Positions 7,107 through 15,068 are shown, counted from the stretch's first letter. The stretch: 52,526 nt of DNA from a virus (IMGVR_UViG_3300046008_000572:1-52526); one strand, 5' to 3'. Numbers and translations are program-made. Notes: generated by a model from the letters alone, not told the origin.

Positions 7107-8951
7107 CTAAAAAGGAATCGAATCACTATCCAAATCAGCAATACTTACTGATTCAACTTCAACCAATCTACTCATCACAAAATCATCAGCAAATTCTACT
7201 TTCTTTACGTTTAAATACTTGCCTTTTTGTGACACAAGTATTCTAGCAGGTTTTGGTAATTGGTCAACATATTTTAATACTTCATCGATGCTTCGTGGAC
7301 ATTTACCGCTAATACGTTTGTTCCACCAGCTAAATGAAGCTGACCGTTGCCATGAACCATCTGGATGTTCAAATCCAATCCATTCAACAGCATCTAGTGT
7401 GGAAGGATTATAGCTAACCTTTAACATATCACCAGATTTAGTTTTTTGACGTTTGTATTCGATGTGTTGGACTGGATACCATTCTGATTCAGGGTCTGGG
7501 AGTTTTGGTTTAGGGGTTTTTAAATCCGTTTTAGTAACTTTTTCTTTGGCAATAATATCTTTGTTGCTCGCTGTGTGGGTGATTTTGACTTCAAATACAA
7601 ACTCAGCTCCACAACAGTCACAAAACCTAGCTGACGGATGATGAATAGTATTACAGATTACCGAAGTCGAGTGAACATCGCATTTGGATTTGTTTAACGA
7701 ACTGCAACCACATTCAAAAGCAATGCAGGTTTTAACAGGTTGTTTTCCATCACCGCCTTTACCTTTTGGTTTTGGAGGTTCGACCATATTCAGACTTCCA
7801 TGAAAATCAACATTTCGTGCGAAATCAAGCACGAGAGCGTTCATTTTACCACCTTCTATTTGAGCCGCCTTTCTACCTTCCAATGTAGAAATATCGTGAT
7901 TTCCTTTAAATAACATTCGACTCGAACGTCCCAATTTTTGCACAAATCTAACAGGGCTAGTTGTGGGTGCAATATCCGCTAATAAATCAATCGCAGGATG
8001 ATTGAATCCTACGGTCAGCACTAAATTATTTACAGCGCATCTATACTTACCTGCTTTATAATCCGCAATGTATTGTTTTCTAGTGGTATCATCAAGTTTA
8101 CTGTGGATACTCACAGTGGGGATTCCGAATTCTGTATTTAGCATCTCCGCAATATGGTCTGAGTGTTCAACACCGCTTGCAAAAATCAACCAGCATTTTC
8201 TATCAGCTCCGTACATTACAATTTCTTCTAATGCCGACCTTGTCACGGATTCTTTATCTAGTGCTTCTTGTAGTTGATGTTGGTCGTAATCGCCGTTACT
8301 CGCTTTTTTCACATTGCCATAATCTAACAATGTGACAGTTCTTTTTGATATTAAAGGACACAGATAGTAATTATCGAAGAAGTATTTATATCCGTCAAAA
8401 TCACACATAGTCAAAGCTAATTTATTAAATACAGGGTGATTTTCGTATAATAAACCGTGTCCTAATCGAAAAGGTGTCCCAGACAAGCCTATTACTCGCA
8501 ATTTAGGATTTACAGCTTTCAATGAATTTATTAAATGAGTGTACATCGTAGTGGCTACAACGCTCACATTCTGGCACTCGTCAATCATAACAATATCAAC
8601 TTTACCTAATAATTCATATTTCTTAGCAATAGAACCTATTGAAGCAAACGTAACTTGTGCAATTTCTTTTCTATTTAACCCGCTACAATAAACACCAGTA
8701 GGTGCAGTTGACCAAACATCAAGCAATCCTTTTTCATTTTGCTCGACCAATTCCTGTGATGCAACAACACATAGAAATCTAGTTCTAGGAGCTTTAAACA
8801 ACACTTTTTGAATAAAGAATGACTGAACAGACTCTTTACCTGTTCCTACAGGCAATGCTATAACTGGATTAACATCTTTTTCTTTACATGATTCAAAAAT
8901 AGCTTCCATAGCCCAATTTTGATACTCTCTTGGAATTCTTTTATTAGACAT
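7107..8951 (-). CDS. Superfamily 2 DNA helicase with C-terminal zinc motif
   Basis: 614 residues. Motif I PVGTGKES (35-42), motif II DECQ (124-127), motif III SGTPFR (157-162) and motif VI QKLGRSSR (338-345) define an SF2 helicase of the DEAD/DEAH-like restriction and UvsW type. From about 409 to 447 a cluster of Cys (CIAFECGC ... CDCCG) probably binds zinc. The ATG at 8951 has GGAG 6 nt upstream; a longer frame reaches 8987. The start overlaps the end of a GIY-YIG gene by 8 bases, a typical homing insertion. Likely role: DNA replication or recombination. Confidence 0.9.
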   Translation of the reverse strand: MSNKRIPREYQNWAMEAIFESCKEKDVNPVIALPVGTGKESVQSFFIQKVLFKAPRTRFLCVVASQELVEQNEKGLLDVWSTAPTGVYCSGLNRKEIAQVTFASIGSIAKKYELLGKVDIVMIDECQNVSVVATTMYTHLINSLKAVNPKLRVIGLSGTPFRLGHGLLYENHPVFNKLALTMCDFDGYKYFFDNYYLCPLISKRTVTLLDYGNVKKASNGDYDQHQLQEALDKESVTRSALEEIVMYGADRKCWLIFASGVEHSDHIAEMLNTEFGIPTVSIHSKLDDTTRKQYIADYKAGKYRCAVNNLVLTVGFNHPAIDLLADIAPTTSPVRFVQKLGRSSRMLFKGNHDISTLEGRKAAQIEGGKMNALVLDFARNVDFHGSLNMVEPPKPKGKGGDGKQPVKTCIAFECGCSSLNKSKCDVHSTSVICNTIHHPSARFCDCCGAEFVFEVKITHTASNKDIIAKEKVTKTDLKTPKPKLPDPESEWYPVQHIEYKRQKTKSGDMLKVSYNPSTLDAVEWIGFEHPDGSWQRSASFSWWNKRISGKCPRSIDEVLKYVDQLPKPARILVSQKGKYLNVKKVEFADDFVMSRLVEVESVSIADLDSDSIPF

Positions 8952-9813
8952 TTTTATCTCCGAATAATTTTGTGTGCATTGACTCATAATAATTTACAAT
9001 TATAGGTTTAGTAAAATTATAAAACTTTCTATTATGATTATCTCTAGCAGTTTGTAAACCGTCGAATAGTCCATCTGCTATTTTCTTAAGAACTGTTTTA
9101 CTATTGACACCTAACCAATCAGCAAATTTTCTTGCTGAAAAACTTATATTATTATCGAGTGTGTCTATTTTACTTTTATAAAGTTCATATTCTTTAATGA
9201 AATTGACCTTAAAATAAGACGTTTTAAATTTATCAATCGTATCTTGTGTTGGAGTATATCCTCCGTTTTTAATACTAGTTTCCTTAGCTTTTGCAATAGA
9301 TTCAGGTTTTATGATTCTTCCAGTATGAAGTTTGGACATTGCGTCTTTAAACTCCTGAGTTCGTTTTTTTCCTGTATTAGTAGCAACTATCTTCGCAATA
9401 ATTTCAGGTGGGATTTTCTTACCAGTATTTATTTCAGACATTCGTTTACAATGTTCTTCAGAACGCTTTTTTCCTTTATTAGCAATGCTTATTTTATTTT
9501 TTGTTACTTCCGTGTGTAAAGAATTTGCTCCACCTGTAAGCATATTATATCCGTTAGGAATTAAAGAATTATTATTTACTATTTCAAATTCTTCTAATTC
9601 ATTTGCTTCATCTAATGTAAGATTTTCATGTAATACTTCAACGGTCATGTTATCCCAACCGTATTTTTGAATTGCATTTGAAATAGCAATGCAAGACGAC
9701 CTTTTATTTTTATGATTATTAAGTCGTTGTTTTAAATTCACTGTTTGTCCAATATAAACTTTACTGGAAGGAGATTTTATTTTATAAATTAAATGATTTC
9801 TTTCATCTGACAT
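8944..9813 (-). CDS. GIY-YIG homing endonuclease with NUMOD3-like repeats
   Basis: 289 residues. The GIY-YIG core appears as LIYKI (8-12) and VYIGQT (19-24), followed by NAIQKYGWDN and an ELEEFEI glutamate segment. After it come helix repeats of the type (R/K)(S/T)xExxxxMS...TGKK, as in NUMOD3 DNA-binding modules, and a C-terminal helix-turn-helix (SARKFADWLGVNSKTVLKKI). The ATG at 9813 has AGGA 7 nt upstream. The gene sits directly before the helicase and overlaps it by 8 bases. It has its own promoter and a structured leader, described separately. Confidence 0.92.
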   Translation of the reverse strand: MSDERNHLIYKIKSPSSKVYIGQTVNLKQRLNNHKNKRSSCIAISNAIQKYGWDNMTVEVLHENLTLDEANELEEFEIVNNNSLIPNGYNMLTGGANSLHTEVTKNKISIANKGKKRSEEHCKRMSEINTGKKIPPEIIAKIVATNTGKKRTQEFKDAMSKLHTGRIIKPESIAKAKETSIKNGGYTPTQDTIDKFKTSYFKVNFIKEYELYKSKIDTLDNNISFSARKFADWLGVNSKTVLKKIADGLFDGLQTARDNHNRKFYNFTKPIIVNYYESMHTKLFGDKNV

Positions 9814-9820
9814 CTTTGAT

Positions 9821-9910
9821 TCCTCTATAGCATTAAGGTTATTGTGATTAGCATTTACAAATACGGTCAAGGTTGCTAAAGCCGTTTCGTCCCGTCGAAC
9901 TAGACCGTAT
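9821..9910 (-). promoter_or_regulatory. Structured leader of the GIY-YIG gene, loop can pair near the ribosome site
   Basis: ATACGGTC (9910-9903) and GACCGTAT (9868-9861) form an 8-bp stem. Inside is a hairpin GTTCG/CGAA(A)C and a free loop TTTAGCA. The loop can pair with TGCTAA at 9853-9848 or with TGCTA at 9832-9828, which directly abuts TAGAGGA, the ribosome site. Either pairing makes a pseudoknot. Two other homing genes in the window have the same plan. Confidence 0.55.
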
Positions 9911-9914
9911 ACAA

Positions 9915-9943
9915 ATTCTACATCATGCTTGTAATTGAAGCAA
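9915..9943 (-). promoter_or_regulatory. Promoter for the GIY-YIG gene
   Basis: TTGCTT, 17 bp, TAGAAT on the minus strand. The leader stem starts about 5 nt after the -10, close to the expected transcription start. The -35 is weak. Confidence 0.45.
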
Positions 9944-9976
9944 CTCTTTATTGTTTTCAATCACAAAACGACTACC

Positions 9977-10020
9977 GTTAGTACACCGTACTAACGCCAA
10001 CCAAACTTGGTAAGGCGTTA
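9977..10020. repeat. Two overlapping, mutually exclusive hairpins
   Basis: GTTAGTAC (9977-9984) pairs with GTACTAAC (9988-9995) around ACC. TAACGCC (9992-9998) pairs with GGCGTTA (10014-10020), with an inner ACCAA/TTGGT stem. They share bases 9992-9995, so only one can form fully. No strong T tract follows on either strand. The rest of 9944-10054 shows no gene. Confidence 0.6.
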
Positions 10021-10054
10021 AAAACTTTACACCCGCCTTATTGTCAAATTTAAA

Positions 10055-10990
10055 TTATGTCAAATCTCGCATTTCCCATTTTGAACAACCGTCTAATGCT
10101 TTTTCTTTCGGAATGATACATTGATATTTACCACAAATCCAAGAAGATTTTTCATTTTCATGTTGTGATGGATATGACCAACGGCAAGTGCGACACGACT
10201 TATCGACCTCAGATGTGTCGCCTAAGTGACATAACATCGCGTAATCACAGTATTTACATACAGTAGAATCTGCTTTAAACTCTCTTTTAGGAGCTGAATC
10301 ACTCCAAATAATCGTTTCAGCTCGTTCTAAAAAATGATTTGCTAAATAAGTATTATGTTCGATAATTTCAAAATGAAGCTCATCTGTATTTTTATTAACC
10401 GCCATATACATAGCATATTTTAATCCCATTAACTCAAGGTACATTTGGACTTGAATATGGTGTTCTGGCTTCGCTTCAACTACACCAACTTTCTTTAGCT
10501 TTTTAAAGCTATTTTCTCCATGTGATTTCATTTCCAATAAGCATTTTTCACCTTTAGGAATATCAGGCACACCTATCGCCACACCATCGCCTGAACCCAT
10601 GAAGTGACCATTTACTGAAGATACACCCCATTGTCGTCCAGTTGAAGGGTCATTTTGCAATACTTCAATACCGATTGAATCTAATAATGCACAAAATCTT
10701 GCTTCATATAGACTCCCTGTGTTAAAAAGTAAATTCATACGTCCGCTAAATTTAGTATCTAACACCCATCTGCTACCATACCAAATAGAGCGTATGCATT
10801 CTTTACCTATCACAGAGCAACCTAGATGATTTCTATGTGACTTTGGTGAGCTAGGACGATAAGCGTCATCGATTATATTGTACCATTTCTTTAATAATCC
10901 TCGATACTCTGTACCTTGACTTGCGTACAATGTTGCTTCAATCATTTCTAATGTGATTGTTGCTGGTGTATATTGTGCTATTTTACCCAT
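10055..10990 (-). CDS. PD-(D/E)XK exonuclease, Cas4/RecB-like
   Basis: 311 residues. The nuclease core shows LLEMKSHG (the ExK motif) and HHIQVQMYLELM (the Q-x-x-x-Y helix). Near the C-terminus, CKYCDYAMLCH and CRTCRW supply a cysteine cluster like the iron-sulfur or zinc site of Cas4-family proteins. Phage members probably trim DNA ends in recombination; that role is inferred. The ATG at 10990 has GGAG about 10 nt upstream; the frame continues to 11020 without a better site. It sits next to the ssDNA-binding protein and helicase. Confidence 0.85.
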   Translation of the reverse strand: MGKIAQYTPATITLEMIEATLYASQGTEYRGLLKKWYNIIDDAYRPSSPKSHRNHLGCSVIGKECIRSIWYGSRWVLDTKFSGRMNLLFNTGSLYEARFCALLDSIGIEVLQNDPSTGRQWGVSSVNGHFMGSGDGVAIGVPDIPKGEKCLLEMKSHGENSFKKLKKVGVVEAKPEHHIQVQMYLELMGLKYAMYMAVNKNTDELHFEIIEHNTYLANHFLERAETIIWSDSAPKREFKADSTVCKYCDYAMLCHLGDTSEVDKSCRTCRWSYPSQHENEKSSWICGKYQCIIPKEKALDGCSKWEMRDLT

Positions 10991-10991
10991 C

Positions 10992-11168
10992 TTAATTCTC
11001 TCCAACCACATAACTATCATTCATCGCTTCAACAAACAAATCTCTTAATTTGTCATAATCATCATCGTCTAAGCCTAAATACAAACAAATATCCCACAAT
11101 TTATCTTTATAATCTTCTTTTACTCTAAAAAAAGATTTGTGTCTACACATTTCTTTTTCTGGATTCAT
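10992..11168 (-). CDS. Small acidic hypothetical protein
   Basis: 58 residues, MNPEKEMCRHKSFF, with an acidic DDDDYDK middle. AGGAG lies 9 nt before the ATG and the stop is 1 nt from the nuclease start, so the two are likely co-translated. No family recognised. Confidence 0.6.
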   Translation of the reverse strand: MNPEKEMCRHKSFFRVKEDYKDKLWDICLYLGLDDDDYDKLRDLFVEAMNDSYVVGEN

Positions 11169-11184
11169 TTTAATCCACTCCTAA

Positions 11185-11224
11185 GAAAATAAAACCCTGC
11201 AATCGCTACGCTAAACTACAGGGT
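11185..11224 (-). terminator. Terminator-like hairpin after the ssDNA-binding protein gene
   Basis: ACCCTG (11224-11219) pairs with CAGGGT (11199-11194), followed by TTTATTTTC on the minus strand. The next AGGAG is immediately downstream, the same layout as between nrdA and nrdB. The stem is only 6 bp, so termination may be partial. Confidence 0.55.
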
Positions 11225-11254
11225 CAAAATTAGTTGTATTACAGCGTTAATTGC

Positions 11255-11944
11255 TTATGATAGCCAATCTGGCTGATTAGCGTCTACATCAGCTTCTGTA
11301 GTTGTAACACCAACTGGTGCAACAGGAGCTTTAGGTGCAACAGGTGCTTTAGGAGCTTGCGGAGCTGTTGCTACTGGAGGAGTAGAAGGAGGTCTTGCAC
11401 CTTGTGGTGCTACAGCCGCTACAGGAACAGCTACACTACCACCTAACTTAACTAACGATTCTTTAGTAGATACTTGCGGTAAATCTTCACCGACAACCTC
11501 GGTCGTGATTGCATAATATCCTTTCACGACAGCGTTAATTGCTTGTCGGGCTGCGCCAGAACGGTTATCGACGAAATTACGAAGTTCATGTTCAATTTTA
11601 ACTTTAAAGGGCTTCTTGTGAAGCTCGGCTAATGACATCTTTGGAAATGAACCCACCGCGAGACACAATGATTTAATGTTACTTTTCGCAATGTTTACCG
11701 CAGTTTCATTAGGATTACGCAAAGAATAATACACTTTGGTTTCAGCACCTTTGAACGCACCTTCAATACATTGCAATGTGATGTGTTGAACAAGTGATTC
11801 TTCTTCGGTTTTACCGTTACCTGGTTTTACTTCACTTTCCGTAATGATTACTTTTACAACACCTTCAGGAAGTCCTTGTTTTGATTCGCCAGCTTCGTTT
11901 ACTTCATCCCAGTTTGTGTCAGCGAAAAAATTAAATGTACTCAT
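11255..11944 (-). CDS. Single-stranded DNA-binding protein-like, DUF669 type
   Basis: 229 residues. Residues 1-160 (FNFFADTNWDEVNEAG..., VKVIITESEVKPGNGKTEEESL) resemble DUF669-type phage proteins, which are often found with recombination or replication genes and are thought to bind ssDNA. A Pro/Ala/Lys linker follows (APKAPVAPKAPVAPV, two near-perfect repeats), then an acidic tip ending DWLS, like the protein-binding tail of SSB. Ribosome site TTGGAGATAG. Its promoter and a pseudoknot lie just upstream, so it begins a transcription unit. Confidence 0.8.
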   Translation of the reverse strand: MSTFNFFADTNWDEVNEAGESKQGLPEGVVKVIITESEVKPGNGKTEEESLVQHITLQCIEGAFKGAETKVYYSLRNPNETAVNIAKSNIKSLCLAVGSFPKMSLAELHKKPFKVKIEHELRNFVDNRSGAARQAINAVVKGYYAITTEVVGEDLPQVSTKESLVKLGGSVAVPVAAVAPQGARPPSTPPVATAPQAPKAPVAPKAPVAPVGVTTTEADVDANQPDWLS

Positions 11945-11972
11945 TTTACTATCTCCAATAGATTGATAATTT

Positions 11973-12000
11973 GTTAGTTTTAGAGAAGACTAACAACTTC
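11973..12000 (-). promoter_or_regulatory. H-type pseudoknot in the ssDNA-binding protein leader
   Basis: Minus-strand order: GAAG, TT, GTTAGT, CTTC, TCTAAA, ACTAAC. GAAG/CTTC is stem 1 and GTTAGT/ACTAAC is stem 2, interleaved. The second stem can lengthen to 8 bp (TTGTTAGT/ACTAACAA) at the cost of the loop. Same layout as elements at 17801, 21108, 21456 and 21951. Confidence 0.6.
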
Positions 12001-12013
12001 ATAAGTTAAACAC

Positions 12014-12042
12014 AGTTTAATTTTTATTTTCGATGTAGTCAA
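12014..12042 (-). promoter_or_regulatory. Sigma70-type promoter for the ssDNA-binding protein unit
   Basis: TTGACT, 17 bp, TAAACT on the minus strand. The pseudoknot begins about 14 nt after the -10. Confidence 0.7.
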
Positions 12043-12048
12043 GCATTT

Positions 12049-12279
12049 TTATCGAGAATGTTTTGGAAATTCCATTCCACTACTTGTGACAATGTTACGA
12101 CTCACATCTTTACGCTTTTTATTTAGCGATTGTTCCCACAAATCTAAGTACATTTGAATGCTCTGTTGATACCACCCACCCTCATCGTTTGGTTTTGGGA
12201 TTCTCCCAGAATAAATAGCAATAGCTACCTGTTGTTCTGTCACATTTAAGCTAATCATAATATCTTGTACATTAATCAT
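12049..12279 (-). CDS. Small protein with helix-turn-helix-like N-terminus
   Basis: 76 residues. DIMISLNVTEQQVAIAIYSG followed by RIPKPNDEGGWY resembles the winged helix-turn-helix of phage excisionase or MerR-like small regulators, where a helix pair is followed by a P-x-x-x-x-x-W wing. A basic C-terminus follows. The start overlaps the upstream stop (ATGA). DNA binding is inferred, not shown. Confidence 0.55.
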   Translation of the reverse strand: MINVQDIMISLNVTEQQVAIAIYSGRIPKPNDEGGWYQQSIQMYLDLWEQSLNKKRKDVSRNIVTSSGMEFPKHSR

Positions 12280-12530
12280 TTTGTTTCCCCTCTTATTTTA
12301 GAAATTACTTCTCGTGCTTGTTTAATCACAAGTGTGTCTGTGTATTGTTGAGAATCATGTGTGTTTACTATGCAAATCAAAGCGTCCAATAAGTCAGGTG
12401 CGGCAGCAATCAAAGCCAAATTTGCATCCAATTCATTTGCCGTCATTTCCTGACCAAACTCGATAGCAACTTGCAGCCTGTTTTCACCACGCATAATCCA
12501 TCTTGTAGTCCAGGGTGCAGGTGTGTTCAT
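12276..12530 (-). CDS. Conserved small phage protein
   Basis: 84 residues with the segment LIAAAPDLLDAL, a signature I associate with many small early proteins of proteobacterial phages; no function is known. Overlaps both neighbours by ATGA junctions, so it is part of the chain from 13855 down to 12049. Confidence 0.6.
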   Translation of the reverse strand: MNTPAPWTTRWIMRGENRLQVAIEFGQEMTANELDANLALIAAAPDLLDALICIVNTHDSQQYTDTLVIKQAREVISKIRGETK

Positions 12531-12604
12531 TCAAACCACCCTCTCACCATGAAGCCACAAATAAAACAAAAGCTGCATATTATGTAAATTTCAATAAAGG
12601 TCAT
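12527..12604 (-). CDS. 25-residue membrane peptide
   Basis: MTFIEIYIICSFCFICG is one hydrophobic span with three Cys, followed by MVRGWFE. GGAGG lies 6 nt before the ATG, among the best ribosome sites here, and both ends overlap neighbours by ATGA. Function unknown. Confidence 0.55.
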   Translation of the reverse strand: MTFIEIYIICSFCFICGFMVRGWFE

Positions 12605-12795
12605 TCTGAACCTCCCTCGCGCTCTAACCCGTCTGTCTTTTTCTCCCAAAATTCTTCTTCAATTTCGGAATAAGTCTGTGAAGTTGGTATTTCCAATGCC
12701 ACACAAACGTCCAATACGCAGTTAGCGTACTCAATTCCGCTGTCTAAAATTGGGAACAATGCGTCTTTTACCTTTTCATATCTTTCGTATTTCAT
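12601..12795 (-). CDS. Small acidic hypothetical protein
   Basis: 64 residues from the ATG at 12795 (MKYERYEKVKDALFP), with GGGAG 6 nt upstream; a longer frame begins at 12834. Ends with EEEFWEKKTDGLEREG. No family recognised. Confidence 0.6.
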   Translation of the reverse strand: MKYERYEKVKDALFPILDSGIEYANCVLDVCVALEIPTSQTYSEIEEEFWEKKTDGLEREGGSE

Positions 12796-12796
12796 T

Positions 12797-12919
12797 TTAT
12801 TCTCCCACGCGCTCGAGCTTAGCAAGTTCATCATCCATCAGTGATTCAGCAAATAATCCAACCGCGTTTCCTACGACAATTCCAAAAAATACCCCGATAA
12901 CTACTGCCCATATACTCAT
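12797..12919 (-). CDS. 40-residue membrane peptide
   Basis: MSIWAVVIGVFFGIVVGNAVG is a single membrane span, followed by an acidic tail. GAGGG precedes the ATG, and the start overlaps the upstream stop (ATGA). Function unknown. Confidence 0.6.
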   Translation of the reverse strand: MSIWAVVIGVFFGIVVGNAVGLFAESLMDDELAKLERVGE

Positions 12920-13086
12920 AAAACCCTCTCAAATTTAGCAATCGCATCCTTCGCTTTTTCATGCGCTAGGCTGTAGTCGTCAATACATTCAACAGCTAAC
13001 AAATCTTTCAAGGCTTGAAGTAGCTCATCCTTGTCACACATCAACTGGCTAATTAGTTCCCCTCTTAGCTTTGTTTCTATGCTCAT
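12916..13086 (-). CDS. Small helical hypothetical protein
   Basis: 56 residues from the ATG at 13086 (MSIETKLRGELISQL), with GAGGG 7 nt upstream. Contains LLQALKDLLAVE and EKAKDAIAKFERV, the Leu/Ala helix style common in small early phage proteins. Start overlaps the upstream stop. Confidence 0.6.
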   Translation of the reverse strand: MSIETKLRGELISQLMCDKDELLQALKDLLAVECIDDYSLAHEKAKDAIAKFERVL

Positions 13087-13283
13087 GGTTGCACCCTCTC
13101 TAAGTAGAACCAAGTTTTATTAAAGAGAACTTGCCTATCGCGCAACATAAACTCAAAACCATAGTCATCAGGCGGTTTAACGTACTTTCTAAGTTCCTTC
13201 ACACTCGGTAGATAATTCCATCGTGCGAATTCAAGAGGTGCTGGTATGTCAAACCCTTTGCGATAACCCATTAACTTAATCAT
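13083..13283 (-). CDS. Small hypothetical protein
   Basis: 66 residues, basic and rich in aromatic residues (FARWNYLPS, NKTWFYLERV). The ATG overlaps the stop of the gene upstream. No family recognised. Confidence 0.55.
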   Translation of the reverse strand: MIKLMGYRKGFDIPAPLEFARWNYLPSVKELRKYVKPPDDYGFEFMLRDRQVLFNKTWFYLERVQP

Positions 13284-13828
13284 GGCTGCAGCCGTCTAAA
13301 TTTTTCAATGAAATCGTCAATGTCATCATCAATACTTAAATTACCTGTTTCAATTGATTTCATTACAATCTGAAATTCAGTAACCATAACTATTTCTACC
13401 GAACTGCCGTGAAAATCCCAAACCTGCCCAACCTCAACGCGAGTTGCGGGCGGGGTGGGGCGTTCAAATTTACCTAGTGTGTCACGACATCTAATTGATA
13501 CATTATCTTTATTATAAAACTGGACGAAAACAACTGCATTTACAGCGTCATCAGGTGCATTGTCCCAATCAATACAACGCATCTGTTGTGAAAAGGTTTG
13601 AGTTTTAAGCCAACTTTCAACTAAAGTTTCTGCTTCAAATAGTGTTAGATTCATTGATTTTTGATGGATTACTTTTCCCAATGCTTTAACCTGTGAATCA
13701 TTAAGTCCTACAACCTTAGTTTCTGTTGAAACTAAGGTGTTCTGAGCAAACCATTCTCTAATACGAAACGAAGCTGTTGATGATAGGTTTGCATCATCAA
13801 TTAGTTTTTCAATTTGGTCTTTGTTCAT
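13280..13828 (-). CDS. Conserved early phage protein
   Basis: 182 residues from the ATG at 13828 (MNKDQIEKLIDDAN), with GGAG 8 nt upstream. The middle has CIDWDNAPDDAVNAVV, a motif shared by many small phage proteins of unknown role, and the C-terminus (RVEVGQVWDFHGSSVEIVMV) looks like a small beta domain. It shares the ribosome leader TTGGAGATAGTAAAATGA with the ssDNA-binding protein gene. Confidence 0.6.
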   Translation of the reverse strand: MNKDQIEKLIDDANLSSTASFRIREWFAQNTLVSTETKVVGLNDSQVKALGKVIHQKSMNLTLFEAETLVESWLKTQTFSQQMRCIDWDNAPDDAVNAVVFVQFYNKDNVSIRCRDTLGKFERPTPPATRVEVGQVWDFHGSSVEIVMVTEFQIVMKSIETGNLSIDDDIDDFIEKFRRLQP

Positions 13829-13851
13829 TTTACTATCTCCAAAATTAAATA

Positions 13852-13880
13852 ACACGTCCTTGTGTGCGCGAAGCGAAAGG
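13852..13880 (-). promoter_or_regulatory. Possible short pseudoknot
   Basis: Minus-strand CCTT, then ACAC, AAGG, AC and GTGT allow interleaved CCTT/AAGG and ACAC/GTGT stems. Both stems are only 4 bp and the third loop is 2 nt, so this is weaker than the other members. Confidence 0.3.
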
Positions 13881-13882
13881 TT

Positions 13883-14686
13883 TTAAGTTGTACGGTAGTC
13901 TTTGCCTGAACATTCTAAAATAACGTCTGCTACAGCGTTCCAAGCGTTGTCGCGAGGGATTGTGATAACATCGTCAACATCAAATCTGTTTTTAGCACGG
14001 TATCTATCGTTAAGCTGAACACCTAAAACACGCTTAGGTTTATCGTTATTGTTATCAGGCTTACTAAAATGTAAATATCCTAACAAATCTACGAATTGTG
14101 TGAGAAGTTCGCGAGTTCCTATATTTTTACTGGACTTGGGTGAATATAAATTTACGTCAATGAAATTGAACTCCATCTGATATTCACTATCCTTCTGCAC
14201 GTCCGTAAAACAATGTGCCGTAAAAATAAAGTTAATTCCTTGCGATACGAAGAAATCCCCCCATGCTAATACGTCCGTAAAATACCGATTAGCTACGTTA
14301 AACGCAGACCCATAACCTGTCAGAGCTGAGAGCATTGTGATATTTGGATTATTAACAGACTTAGGGTCGGTACTAATAATATATCTGTGTAACATTCGTT
14401 CTACTGCTGATACAGAATCAATAACGATATTTTCAAATTTATTTTCACCTGATGAAATCAAACTGTTGACTTCTGAAAACAAGTTCAACAAATCTGTAAA
14501 TTCATTGATTTCAACAACGGTATTGCGTTCTAAATCTAAGTTAGTGTACCCTTTTTCAGCAGCAATATATAACGTATTATTCAAGCTCCCAGCAAGGCTA
14601 GACTTGCCTACTCCTTCCAGACCATACAAACAAGCACGAATTCCTTGCTTTTGTGTTGCTTTAATTGCCGTACTTAATAAACTCAT
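13883..14686 (-). CDS. AAA ATPase, phage nucleotide-binding (AAA_24/Sak4-like)
   Basis: 267 residues. Walker A GLEGVGKS at 22-29, then ENIVIDSVSAVE as Walker B near 85. The length and the early P-loop match the AAA_24 phage ATPases, some of which (Sak4) act as small RecA-like recombinases. Neighbouring nuclease, ssDNA-binding protein and ligase genes support a recombination or repair role. The ATG at 14686 has GGAG 7 nt upstream; one at 14692 is too close to it. Confidence 0.82.
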   Translation of the reverse strand: MSLLSTAIKATQKQGIRACLYGLEGVGKSSLAGSLNNTLYIAAEKGYTNLDLERNTVVEINEFTDLLNLFSEVNSLISSGENKFENIVIDSVSAVERMLHRYIISTDPKSVNNPNITMLSALTGYGSAFNVANRYFTDVLAWGDFFVSQGINFIFTAHCFTDVQKDSEYQMEFNFIDVNLYSPKSSKNIGTRELLTQFVDLLGYLHFSKPDNNNDKPKRVLGVQLNDRYRAKNRFDVDDVITIPRDNAWNAVADVILECSGKDYRTT

Positions 14687-14688
14687 TT

Positions 14689-14850
14689 TCATTCTCCTAT
14701 CACAATAAAACCAACTTCATCTTCATATTCTACTGTATAACTAACTTCTGAATACTCCAATGGAACATAACCAGCAACCTTACTAAAGGTCTTAACTTCT
14801 AATTCTTCATTCATTACAGATAGTAATTCAATCAATTCTTTCACTTTCAT
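14689..14850 (-). CDS. Small acidic hypothetical protein
   Basis: 53 residues, MKVKELIELLSVMNEELEVK, then a beta-like acidic stretch. GAGAG precedes the ATG; the stop overlaps the ATPase start region. No family recognised. Confidence 0.55.
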   Translation of the reverse strand: MKVKELIELLSVMNEELEVKTFSKVAGYVPLEYSEVSYTVEYEDEVGFIVIGE

Positions 14851-15020
14851 TTTAACTCTCCATATTTCAAATAACAGTCAATTTTAGACCGTCCTATAAC
14901 AGTTGAATTATGCAAATCTGATTTAGCTGTCATACAATTTTCTTTACCTTTAAACTCAACTGAAGAAATCACAGGTGAGTTACCACCAAGTAAAATAATT
15001 ATTAGTACCCATGTTTCCAT
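14847..15020 (-). CDS. Small exported or membrane protein, DUF1482-like
   Basis: 57 residues. METWVLIIILLGG is a short hydrophobic N-terminus, followed by VISSVEFKGKENC and a second Cys near residue 49. Spacing and style recall DUF1482 proteins of enterobacterial phages (M-T-x-x-L-x-L...G-G...C-x-A...C). That assignment is from memory. AGGAG lies 7 nt upstream, and a promoter and hairpin precede it. Confidence 0.55.
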   Translation of the reverse strand: METWVLIIILLGGNSPVISSVEFKGKENCMTAKSDLHNSTVIGRSKIDCYLKYGELK

Positions 15021-15035
15021 TTTTATTCTCCTAGA

Positions 15036-15065
15036 TTCCGAAGCAAGAAAACCTCGACTTCGGAA
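15036..15065 (-). promoter_or_regulatory. Leader hairpin whose loop can pair with the ribosome site
   Basis: TTCCGAAG/CTTCGGAA form an 8-bp stem. The loop TTTTCTT can pair with AGGAGAA (two G-U pairs), the ribosome site just downstream, giving a pseudoknot. The loop pairing is weak. Confidence 0.5.
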
Positions 15066-15068
15066 CTT

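Noticed and set aside
7219-8277. Plus-strand frames inside the helicase gene
   Set aside because: They are shadows of a strong minus-strand gene with clear helicase motifs and lack ribosome sites.
9861-9910. Three-way-junction leaders as self-cleaving ribozymes
   Set aside because: The conserved hammerhead bases (CUGAUGA, GAAA) and cores of other known ribozymes are absent. The loop complementarity to the ribosome site explains them better.
13852-13880. Full member of the pseudoknot family
   Set aside because: Stems of 4 bp and a 2-nt loop are too weak to group it with the five good members; listed only as possible.
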